From: Bacteroidota bacterium
GTDB lineage: Bacteria; Bacteroidota; Bacteroidia; Bacteroidales; VadinHA17
Direction: 5' to 3'
Assembly (NCBI GenBank): GCA_029552825.1
Contig: JAKPDL010000217.1
Span: 1-43,164 of the forward strand
DNA: 43,164 nucleotides
Shown here in pieces: positions 34,131 to 41,772 of this stretch. The notes under the pieces were generated by a model, which saw only the letters and a program-made list of their open reading frames with translations, was not told the DNA's origin and ran no database searches. Position 1 is the first letter of the stretch, and every line of letters begins with the position of its first letter. A program made the translations under genes and the position numbers.

Positions 34131-36116
34131 ATGATTTACCGGTTTATAACTATATTTTTCGTTACATTCAGTGTCCTTACGCAGGGACAAACAATTGATT
34201 CACTAAGTTACAGTATCAATCCCCGATACAGTTTTTTTTCACCGGGAGAAGATGCTGAACTGCTTCTCCACATACCACAAAACCATATTTACTCTGCAAT
34301 AAGCGTAAATGTCAAATTCAGGGGTGACACTATAAGTAAATGGAATGGAAAACCAGGAAAAAACATAATAAGGCTTAAGTTCGTCACTGATACATCATGG
34401 AAATCAGGAAAAGCTGAGGCAAAAATCCATGTCCAGGGACAGATGCAAAAAATGTATTATTGTTCCTGTGACATTATTTTCCTCAAACACAAACCAAACG
34501 AAGTAAAAATTGACAGGCTAACAGGCGGTCTGATTGTAAACGGTTTACCTTTCTTTCCGTTCGGATTTTACACCTATTCGCCTGTTTACCCCACCCTGCC
34601 TGAGGAAGAGGTTGTAAAAGGCTTCAACCTTATTTCTCCATATCAGCGACTTCTACCTGGATCCCTTGGCGAAAGGAAAAAATATATGGACCGCTGTACA
34701 CAGCTTGGAATGAAAGTAAATTATAACCTTGCATCGGTAGCCGGAGGAGGCGGGGTTGATTCAGGAACAAACGGAATGAGTGATGAAGAAAAACGTCAGG
34801 TCCTGATAAATGAAGTGAAGACCTTTATGGATCACCCAGCGCTTCTTTCATGGTATATTGCTGATGAACCCGACGGACACAGAATCCCTCCTGCCTATCT
34901 TGAAGAAATATACAAAACTGTCAAAGAGACAGACCCATGGCATCCGGTTACAATTGTCTTTATGACCCCGTTTACAAAAGCAAAAGACTATGCCGGAGCA
35001 ACAGATATAGTGATGGCCGACCCGTATCCTGTGCCTGTTTACCCGGTTACGATGACAGGCAATGCCACACGCATGCTGAAGAAAGAATTCGAAGGAAGAA
35101 AGCCTGTTTGGATAGTGCCTCAGGCATTCGGCGGAGGAGAACACTGGTTACGCGAGCCAACCATACAGGAAATCAGGTCGATGACGTGGCAGGCCATAGC
35201 TGAAGGTGCAACAGGAATCCAGTACTTTATCCGACAGGGACTGAACGCCTTCCCGAAATCAACTGCCACATGGAACGAGTGCGGTCGAATGGCAATGGAG
35301 GTTAATGCAATCGCACCCTGGCTCCTTTCGGATGAAGTAAGCATTCCCGCAACTTCATCCTCTTCAGACATAAGTGTAGCATCACGAATGTACAAAGGCC
35401 TGCTGATTGTAATTGCCGTAAACAAAACCTCCTCCCCCCGCCCTGTTCAGATATCAATAAACATAAATATCAATACACATGCAAGGGTTCTCTTTGAAAA
35501 CCGTACCGTTCAGGTAACCTCAGGTATAATAAATGATTACATTCAATCGTATGGTTCACAGGTATATAAAATCAATATCAATCCTCAAAAAGAGAGAATA
35601 ATTCCTTTCAGAAACAACCTCATCGTCGACCCTGGATTTGAAGACCTTTCAAGTCCGGGCATTCCTTCAGCATGCTATGCCCGGCCGGGGTCAGACCGAG
35701 GTGCCACATATTTTACTGATCCGCGTGTCGTCTTTGAGGGAAACTATTCACTGAGACTGGTTACTCCAACCGAAAACGGGAGTGTAACACTCAGGTTCTT
35801 CCCCTTCAAGGTTGTACCCGGTAAAACATATATGGTTTCTATCTGGGCAAAAACAGACCCCGACCAGAGATTTTTGCCCACACAGGACAATTCTGAAAAA
35901 GTCAAACTGCAACCACAATTCGTCGAAGCAGGTATTAATGGCTTTGCCACAGCAAGATTTATTCCTGAAAAAGACTGGAAACAGTTTGTTGCATTTATAA
36001 CTATCCCGAAGGATACAATACCTGAGATAAAGGCAAATGTGATACTAAGGATGCCGGGACAGGGGGTTGCATGGTTTGATATGCTTCAGGTGATAGAAGA
36101 TCCGTTATTTAAATAA
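34131..36116 (+). CDS. Putative glycoside hydrolase with C-terminal carbohydrate-binding-like domain
   Basis: The product is 661 residues. A signal peptide (about 1-19) ends TQGQ. Residues 25-118 form a beta-sandwich. About 137-400 looks like a TIM barrel: VNGLPFFPFGFYTYSP at the first strand, HPALLSWYIADEPDG (235-249) with Glu246 in the place of the acid/base, TDIVMADPYPVP, KPVWIVPQAFGGGEHW and ATGIQYFIRQG. This order is that of clan A beta-glycosidases (GH2/GH42-like), but I cannot name the family. A Greek-key strand region follows to about 500, and 505-655 is a jelly-roll like CBM4/9 modules (LIVDPGFEDLSS, GNYSLRLVTP, VVPGKTYMVSIWAKT). It precedes a GH127-type gene on the same strand. The substrate is unknown. 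Confidence 0.65.
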   Translation: MIYRFITIFFVTFSVLTQGQTIDSLSYSINPRYSFFSPGEDAELLLHIPQNHIYSAISVNVKFRGDTISKWNGKPGKNIIRLKFVTDTSWKSGKAEAKIHVQGQMQKMYYCSCDIIFLKHKPNEVKIDRLTGGLIVNGLPFFPFGFYTYSPVYPTLPEEEVVKGFNLISPYQRLLPGSLGERKKYMDRCTQLGMKVNYNLASVAGGGGVDSGTNGMSDEEKRQVLINEVKTFMDHPALLSWYIADEPDGHRIPPAYLEEIYKTVKETDPWHPVTIVFMTPFTKAKDYAGATDIVMADPYPVPVYPVTMTGNATRMLKKEFEGRKPVWIVPQAFGGGEHWLREPTIQEIRSMTWQAIAEGATGIQYFIRQGLNAFPKSTATWNECGRMAMEVNAIAPWLLSDEVSIPATSSSSDISVASRMYKGLLIVIAVNKTSSPRPVQISINININTHARVLFENRTVQVTSGIINDYIQSYGSQVYKININPQKERIIPFRNNLIVDPGFEDLSSPGIPSACYARPGSDRGATYFTDPRVVFEGNYSLRLVTPTENGSVTLRFFPFKVVPGKTYMVSIWAKTDPDQRFLPTQDNSEKVKLQPQFVEAGINGFATARFIPEKDWKQFVAFITIPKDTIPEIKANVILRMPGQGVAWFDMLQVIEDPLFK

Positions 36117-36213
36117 TAATGACGAGAAACAGAGATAGGCACGCAAAACTCAAAGATTAATTGTTAAAAACAAAATTTCTTTGTGATTACTCTGTAGTTA
36201 ATAAAATGAAAAG

Positions 36214-38268
36214 ATGAAGAAATCAGTACTCATTTCAGCGCTGGTATTAGCGATGGTTCTGCTATCTTGCAGTGAGGGCAAAAAGAATTTACATTATCCA
36301 AACAATCCTGCGCCTCTTGTGCAGAATGCCTTTATAAAACTACCTCTCGGAGCGGTAAAACCTGAAGGTTGGCTGAAGCGTCAGCTCGAGATACAGGCTG
36401 AAGGGCTTACTGGCAACCTCGACGATTTCTGGCCCGACCTTGTCAATTCGGCATGGCGTGGTGGCGACGGGGAAGCATGGGAAAGAGGACCCTATTTCCT
36501 CGACGGGCTGGTACCTCTGGCCTACCTGCTTGAAGACGAAAGGCTTATTTCTAAAGTAAAAAACTGGATTGAAAGCATCATCTCCAGTAGTACCGATTCC
36601 GGATGGTATGGCCCGGCAAAGAATAAAGATCGCTGGCCCCTTGCTGTAGCAAACAAGGTACTTATGCAGTATTACGAAGCCACTTCAGACCAGCGTGCGA
36701 TGGATGTCCTTCTGAAATATTTCAGGTATTTGCACGACACTCCACCCGACTGGCCCGATAAAGATTGGAGAGGCGTCAGGGCAATGGAAAATGCTGTGAC
36801 AGGATACTGGTTATATAGAAAAACAGGTGAAAAATGGCTGCTTGAAACCATTGAATCCATTCAGAAAAACAGCCGCGACTGGACTGCCTATTATGAAACA
36901 TTCCCATGGGATTCAGCAGCATGGAGTGAAAAACGCATACCTCTCAACTGGGGTCCTGAAGGCCTGACTGCACATGTAGTCAATAATGCCATGGCAATAA
37001 AATACCCGGGATTGTGGTACCAGCAATCGGGAGATGAGAGATATAAGAATGCCGTTTTCGAAGGAATACGCAAATATGATCTCAATCATGGCCAGGTTGG
37101 AGGCAGGTTTTCAGGTGATGAGCACCTGTCGGGCAGGAGTCCTGACCGCGGTACAGAACTATGTTCCGTGGTGGAATATATGTTTTCTCTTGAGGAGCTA
37201 TATCAGATTTTCGGTGAAAACTCGCTTGCCGACAGGCTGGAACTGCTTACCTATAACTCCCTGCCCGGAACTACAACAGCCGATATGTGGGCGCACCAGT
37301 ACGACCAGCAGTCGAACCAGGTGCTGGTAAGTGTTGCAAAAAGGGACTGGAGCACTAACAGAGACCAATCGAACATTTATGGACTTATGCCAAACTTTGC
37401 ATGCTGCCTGGCAAACATGCATCAGGGATGGCCGAAATTTACTCAGAGCCTCTGGATGGCAACAAACGATAATGGACTCATTGCAGTTGCCTATGCACCT
37501 TCAAAAGTGACTGCTAAAGTGGGAAAAGGAACAGAAGTCATCATAAAAGAAGAGACTGATTATCCTTTCAGGGGTAAAATAACATTTACAATTTATACTG
37601 ATAAAAGCGTAAAGTTCCCTCTTTATCTCAGAATACCTGGATGGGCTGAAACGGTTACAATAAAATCCAAGGATAAAATGTCGACCGCTTTTGGAGGAAG
37701 TACAATCAGACTGGATGAAAAATGGAAAAACGGTGACACTGTTGAAGTTGATATTCCGATGGAATTAAGATTTGAGAGACGGTACAATAATTCGGTATCA
37801 GTTCTCAGGGGTCCATTATATTTCTCGCTCAGAATCGAAAAGGAATACCGGAAAACAAAGCTTAATTACGATAATTTTAGTTATAAAGGTAGTGTTGACT
37901 GGGAAATATACCCTTGTAGCAGCTGGAATTATGGCTTATTTGCTGATTTGAGCAAACCTGACATTTCTTTTGTTGTATATGAGAACCCGGTAAAGGAATA
38001 TCCGTTTGCTGACAGTGGCGACATGGTATGGTCGTCAGATTCGTCAAAATATGTTGTATGGCAATCTGATCCGCCAGTGATAATAAAAACGCGTGGGATA
38101 AAAATTCCTGAATGGGGAATGAAGAATAACTCAGCAGATATACCACCGCGTTCTCCTGTAAAAAGTACAGGAGAGCCTGAAATGATTACACTTGTTCCTT
38201 ACGGCTCTGCAAAACTCAGGATAACGGAATTTCCCTTAATAGATGTCGGGTTTATGGATAAACAATGA
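36214..38268 (+). CDS. Beta-L-arabinofuranosidase-type glycoside hydrolase (GH127/DUF1680-like) lipoprotein
   Basis: This 684-residue protein has signal MKKSVLISALVLAMVLLSC (lipobox LLSC, Cys19). An (alpha/alpha)6 barrel at about 45-430 bears FWPDLVNSAWRGGDGEAWERG. The metal-cysteine site typical of GH127 is present: Glu315-x-Cys317 in GTELCSVVEYMF and Cys397-Cys398 in NFACCLANMHQG. The second of these cysteines corresponds to the Cys nucleophile of known beta-L-arabinofuranosidases. The C-terminal beta-sandwich domains (about 430-684) carry FPLYLRIPGWAETVTI and VSVLRGPLYFSLRIEKEY, which are also family wording. Related families (GH146 and relatives) share this core, so the exact family is uncertain. 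It follows the GH-like gene after 97 nt. Arabinose-bearing plant glycans are the likely target. Confidence 0.85.
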   Translation: MKKSVLISALVLAMVLLSCSEGKKNLHYPNNPAPLVQNAFIKLPLGAVKPEGWLKRQLEIQAEGLTGNLDDFWPDLVNSAWRGGDGEAWERGPYFLDGLVPLAYLLEDERLISKVKNWIESIISSSTDSGWYGPAKNKDRWPLAVANKVLMQYYEATSDQRAMDVLLKYFRYLHDTPPDWPDKDWRGVRAMENAVTGYWLYRKTGEKWLLETIESIQKNSRDWTAYYETFPWDSAAWSEKRIPLNWGPEGLTAHVVNNAMAIKYPGLWYQQSGDERYKNAVFEGIRKYDLNHGQVGGRFSGDEHLSGRSPDRGTELCSVVEYMFSLEELYQIFGENSLADRLELLTYNSLPGTTTADMWAHQYDQQSNQVLVSVAKRDWSTNRDQSNIYGLMPNFACCLANMHQGWPKFTQSLWMATNDNGLIAVAYAPSKVTAKVGKGTEVIIKEETDYPFRGKITFTIYTDKSVKFPLYLRIPGWAETVTIKSKDKMSTAFGGSTIRLDEKWKNGDTVEVDIPMELRFERRYNNSVSVLRGPLYFSLRIEKEYRKTKLNYDNFSYKGSVDWEIYPCSSWNYGLFADLSKPDISFVVYENPVKEYPFADSGDMVWSSDSSKYVVWQSDPPVIIKTRGIKIPEWGMKNNSADIPPRSPVKSTGEPEMITLVPYGSAKLRITEFPLIDVGFMDKQ

Positions 38269-38282
38269 ATACTATTGTTTAT
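38258..38282. terminator. Weak A+T-rich stem-loop between convergent genes
   Basis: ATAAACAAT (38258-38266) and ATTGTTTAT (38274-38282) pair over 9 bp with a 7-nt loop and take in both convergent stop codons. Only two G-C pairs are present, so termination here is doubtful. Confidence 0.3.
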
Positions 38283-38569
38283 TTCGCGTTTCCTGGCTCA
38301 TTTCTGCGGCGTCTTGTTTTTTTCCTGTGAGTTGGAACTGACATTTTAACTACAATCTGACTGCCGTCGAGTTCAGTATTGTTAAGTTTCTCAATTGCTT
38401 CGTAAGCAGCCTGTTCATCGGGCATCTCAACGAAGCCGTAGCGTTTGGAGAAGCCAGTTTGTTTGTCGACGATAACTTTTGAGGAAGTTACTTCGCCAAA
38501 CTTGCTGAAGAGTCGCTCAAGGTCCTCGCTGCGAGTCTTTGAGCTGAGTCTGGCTACGAAAATGTTCAT
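38279..38569 (-). CDS. RRM-domain RNA-binding protein
   Basis: This 96-residue protein is one RNA-recognition motif. RNP2 is NIFVARL at the N-terminus and RNP1 is KRYGFVEM near position 46, with two predicted helices between the strands (EDLERLFSKFG and DEQAAYEAIEKL). A basic tail (THRKKTRRRRNEPGN) follows. Small single-RRM proteins of this type are common in Bacteroidota and cyanobacteria and bind single-stranded RNA; cold or stress roles are known for the cyanobacterial ones. It has its own excellent promoter and a leader of about 70 nt. Regulation of mRNA is the likely role; no specific target can be read from sequence. Confidence 0.9.
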   Translation of the reverse strand: MNIFVARLSSKTRSEDLERLFSKFGEVTSSKVIVDKQTGFSKRYGFVEMPDEQAAYEAIEKLNNTELDGSQIVVKMSVPTHRKKTRRRRNEPGNAK

Positions 38570-38645
38570 CTGAAAAAGTTTTTGTTAATAAAAAGTATAA
38601 CTTCCCGTTATTGCTTTCATACAGCAAGCGGTAGAGTCACTTATA

Positions 38646-38677
38646 CAAATTTAAGTACTTTTTTGAAAATCAGCAAA
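38646..38677 (-). promoter_or_regulatory. Consensus promoter for the RRM gene
   Basis: On the minus strand, TTTG (38677-38674), a 20-nt spacer and TAAATTTG (38653-38646) match the Bacteroidota consensus exactly. Start near 38640 gives a leader of about 70 nt. Confidence 0.65.
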
Positions 38678-38705
38678 CAATAAAAATTATTAAATAATGG
38701 CCTGC

Positions 38706-40127
38706 TTAAAGGTTTTTAATTTCCGCCACAAGGTTCTGTAGGGTGACCTTTGCATCTCCAAAGAGCATTCTTGTTTTATCGTGATAAAACAGAGGGTTTT
38801 CAATTGCAGCGTAACCTTTCCCCATTCCTCGTTTCATCACGATGATATTTTTTGCCTCTCGGACTCTTACAATTGGCATTCCGTAAATTGGACTGGAAGG
38901 ATCATCTTCTGCAGCAGGGTTTACAACGTCGTTAGCTCCTATAACAACCACAACATCTGTTTCAGGGAGTTCAGGATTAATTTCATCACTTTCTACCAGT
39001 TTGTCATATGGTACGTCTGCTTCAGCCAGAAGCACATTCATATGTCCGGGCATTCTTCCAGCGACAGGATGAATAGCATACTTAACCTCAACGCCCTTAT
39101 CTTCCAGAAGTTTATCCAGTTCATGGCATATATGCTGTGCCTGCGCAACTGCGAGCCCATAACCCGGAACGATGACAACCTTTTTTGAATAGCTAAGCAG
39201 AACGGCTGCATCGGCAAGGGTTATTTCCTTAATGGTTCCTGCAGTCTGGGCTCCGGCCGGCCCTCCACCGAATACTCCGGCAATAACATTAAGCAACGAC
39301 CTGTTCATTGCCCTGCACATAAGTACTGTAAGGATTGTTCCCGCCGATCCCACGAGGATACCACCGGTAAGCATAACCTGATTGTTGTAAAGAAAGCCTC
39401 CCATAGCAGCGGCAACGCCGGTAAAAGAGTTAAGAAGTGAAATAACAACAGGCATGTCAGCTCCACCGATAGGCATAACAAACAGCACACCGTAAACCAC
39501 TGCTGCACCAAACATTATATAAATGTATGGCATCAGTTCAGCACTCGCTGCAACCCTGCGTGTCATAATGAAAACTATGAATCCAATCAGGACAGCAAGG
39601 AGGGTAACGTTCACATATCTTAATGCTTTTATTCTCAGGTCTCCTATCCATCCATCCAACTTTCCGAATGCAATCATGCTTCCTGCCCAGGAGATAGTTC
39701 CTATCATGAGGCCTAGCAAAATAGCAAGCACGTGCCCGTTTGCCATACCGCTGCGGGCTATCAGTTCAGGACTTACATGAAGAAATTCCATCATAGAAAT
39801 AAGTGCCGCTGCCGCACCTCCCATTCCATTGAAAAACGATACAAGCTGAGGCATAGCAGTCATCTTAACCCTCTTTGCTATGACCCATCCTATAACTGTT
39901 CCGAGAGCCATCGCTGTAACAATCCATCCGATGTTGCCAATATGCTTCCCATCCTTTTCATGGAACAGAAGAGTTGCCAGAATGGCAAGCATCATTCCAA
40001 TGGCGGCAACAATATTTCCTCTGCGGGCTGTATCGGGATGGCTCAGCATCTTCAGCCCAAAAATAAACATTCCAGATGAAACAATATATGTGATCTCTAA
40101 AATTCCTGAAGTGAATGTATGACTCAT
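38706..40127 (-). CDS. pntB: NAD(P) transhydrogenase, beta subunit
   Basis: This 473-residue protein is the membrane plus NADP-binding subunit. About 1-270 has eight to nine membrane helices (ITYIVSSGMFIFGLKMLSHP first, then MGGAAAALISMMEFL and AMGGFLYNNQVML). About 300-473 is domain III that binds NADP(H): IVPGYGLAVAQAQ, HPVAGRMPGHMNVLLAEADV, VVVVIGANDVVNP and KRGMGKGYAAIENPLF. The enzyme uses proton-motive force to reduce NADP+ with NADH. It is the last gene in the pntAA-pntAB-pntB order, 22 nt after pntAB. Length is as expected. Confidence 0.96.
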   Translation of the reverse strand: MSHTFTSGILEITYIVSSGMFIFGLKMLSHPDTARRGNIVAAIGMMLAILATLLFHEKDGKHIGNIGWIVTAMALGTVIGWVIAKRVKMTAMPQLVSFFNGMGGAAAALISMMEFLHVSPELIARSGMANGHVLAILLGLMIGTISWAGSMIAFGKLDGWIGDLRIKALRYVNVTLLAVLIGFIVFIMTRRVAASAELMPYIYIMFGAAVVYGVLFVMPIGGADMPVVISLLNSFTGVAAAMGGFLYNNQVMLTGGILVGSAGTILTVLMCRAMNRSLLNVIAGVFGGGPAGAQTAGTIKEITLADAAVLLSYSKKVVIVPGYGLAVAQAQHICHELDKLLEDKGVEVKYAIHPVAGRMPGHMNVLLAEADVPYDKLVESDEINPELPETDVVVVIGANDVVNPAAEDDPSSPIYGMPIVRVREAKNIIVMKRGMGKGYAAIENPLFYHDKTRMLFGDAKVTLQNLVAEIKNL

Positions 40128-40149
40128 CAGTAAAAAAATTTGTTAGTGA

Positions 40150-40455
40150 TTATTTTTTCCTCTTCTTGAACATTTCAAGCATACGGTCGGTTACCACAAA
40201 ACCTCCCACTACGTTTAAAGTACCAAGAACCACTGCAAGAAACCCGAGTACCATGGAGCCTGTAGTTTCAGCATGTCCCATCACTATGATGGCTCCGATT
40301 ATCACAACACCATGAATGGCATTTGCACCCGACATCAATGGTGTATGAAGCACAGCAGGAACATGACTTATTACCTCAATTCCAAGAGAGATTGAAAGAA
40401 TCACAAGAAATATTGCTTCCCTGTGCACAAGAAAGAACTCAAATACCTTTTCCAT
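40150..40455 (-). CDS. pntAB: NAD(P) transhydrogenase, small membrane subunit (alpha part 2)
   Basis: This 101-residue protein corresponds to the membrane part of the E. coli alpha subunit. Three hydrophobic helices are seen (IFLVILSISLGIEVI, GVVIIGAIIVM, MVLGFLAVVLGTLNVVGGFVV), with the family sequence THTPLMSGANAI-like as LHTPLMSGANAIHGVV, and a basic end DRMLEMFKKRKK. It sits between the soluble alpha part (10-nt gap) and pntB (22-nt gap), the three-gene arrangement found in many bacteria. It helps form the proton path. Confidence 0.94.
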   Translation of the reverse strand: MEKVFEFFLVHREAIFLVILSISLGIEVISHVPAVLHTPLMSGANAIHGVVIIGAIIVMGHAETTGSMVLGFLAVVLGTLNVVGGFVVTDRMLEMFKKRKK

Positions 40456-40465
40456 CAGCTGTTAA

Positions 40466-41596
40466 TTATTGAAGATTTAGTAATTGTTTTATTCTCTGGC
40501 TAATATATTGACCGCCATGCACAGCGGTTGTTCCCGTTACAATTTCATCAGAAAAATCCAGAACAGGTTTCCCTTCCCTGTCTACGAGAATCTTAAGCAG
40601 GTTAACAATATTTGCCCCGAACATTTTACTTGCATCCGTCGGCATGTCGGAAGGATAGTCGGATTTACCTATAATTTTTACTCCGTTAACTTCAATCATT
40701 TTCCCGTTTTGAGTCAGTTCACAGTTTCCGCCCGTTGATGCTGCAAGGTCAATTATTACTGAGCCTGGCTTCATTTTCATCACTGTATCTTTAAGTATCA
40801 GAACGGGAGCTCTTTTGCCGGGTATCTGGGCTGTAGCTATAATTACATCAGCTGCAGCTGCATGTTTCTGAATCATCTCCTGCTGTTTTCTTTTATACTC
40901 TTCTGTCTGTTCGACAGCATATCCACCAGCCGATGCATCCTCGACTGCACCTTCAACCTCAATAAATTTACCACCAAGACTTTTTACCTCATCCTTAACT
41001 GCAGCTCTTACGTCAAAAACTTCAACCACGGCTCCGAGCTTTCTGGCTATTGCCAGTGCCTGCAATCCTGCCACACCTGCACCAAGTACAAGCACTTTAG
41101 CAGGTTTTATGGTACCTGCAGCCGACATGAACATTGGAAAAAACTTTGGCAGTAATGAGGCAGCATGTATTACTGCCTTATAACCTGCAACTGTCGCCAT
41201 TGACGAAAGTATGTCCATTGCCTGTGCCCTTGTGGTGCGGGGAATAAGATCAAGGGCAAAAACAGTAAGCCCCTGCACTCTTGCTTTTTCAAGCCACTCT
41301 CTGTTTTCAACAGGATTTACAATACAACAGAGTATCTGACCATTTTTGAAATCCGTTATCTTATCATCGATGGGAGGATTTACAGAAACAAGGAGATCAG
41401 ACTTCCCGATTATTTCATTCCTGTCGCCTGCAGTAGCTCCTGCTGAAACATAATCGCCATCAAAAGCAAAAGCCCTCTCTCCTGCCCCTCTTTCCACCAT
41501 AACTTCAATACCAAGCTTTCGAACTGCCTGTACTTCCCCGGGAAGCATCGCCACCCTGTTTTCGTTATTTTTTTCTTTTAAAATACCAATGATCAT
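40466..41596 (-). CDS. pntAA: NAD(P) transhydrogenase, soluble alpha subunit part 1 (NAD-binding)
   Basis: This 376-residue protein is domain I, related to alanine dehydrogenase. The N-terminus reads IGILKEKNNENRVAMLPGEV, and the dinucleotide motif is VLVLGAGVAGLQALAIARKLGA, followed by VEVFDVRAAVKDEVKSLGG. The GXXPGKRAPVLI loop (IPGKRAPVLILKDTVMKM) and VIIDLAASTGGNCELT match PntA rather than Ald. Active hydride transfer needs the NADP-binding subunit encoded downstream. It is first in the operon, with a -7 element 26 nt before the ATG. Confidence 0.96.
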   Translation of the reverse strand: MIIGILKEKNNENRVAMLPGEVQAVRKLGIEVMVERGAGERAFAFDGDYVSAGATAGDRNEIIGKSDLLVSVNPPIDDKITDFKNGQILCCIVNPVENREWLEKARVQGLTVFALDLIPRTTRAQAMDILSSMATVAGYKAVIHAASLLPKFFPMFMSAAGTIKPAKVLVLGAGVAGLQALAIARKLGAVVEVFDVRAAVKDEVKSLGGKFIEVEGAVEDASAGGYAVEQTEEYKRKQQEMIQKHAAAADVIIATAQIPGKRAPVLILKDTVMKMKPGSVIIDLAASTGGNCELTQNGKMIEVNGVKIIGKSDYPSDMPTDASKMFGANIVNLLKILVDREGKPVLDFSDEIVTGTTAVHGGQYISQRIKQLLNLQ

Positions 41597-41621
41597 AAAA
41601 TATTTTTATTTTTAAAAGTCA

Positions 41622-41629
41622 CAAATTTA
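41622..41629 (-). promoter_or_regulatory. -7 promoter element for pntAA-pntAB-pntB
   Basis: The minus strand reads TAAATTTG, an exact TAnnTTTG match. The -33 position (about 41650-41653) is TAAA on the plus strand rather than CAAA, three of four. A leader of roughly 20 nt is predicted. Confidence 0.45.
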
Positions 41630-41772
41630 ACAATGCTTAAAATATTAGCTTAAAAAAAATTCAATTCTAAATACCCTCACATCCATTAATTAATAATCAA
41701 CATTCGGAACATCTGCATCTCTGAAGCCTTATTCATGGAGATCAGCTCTGCTCCTACCAGTTCATTACTCCT

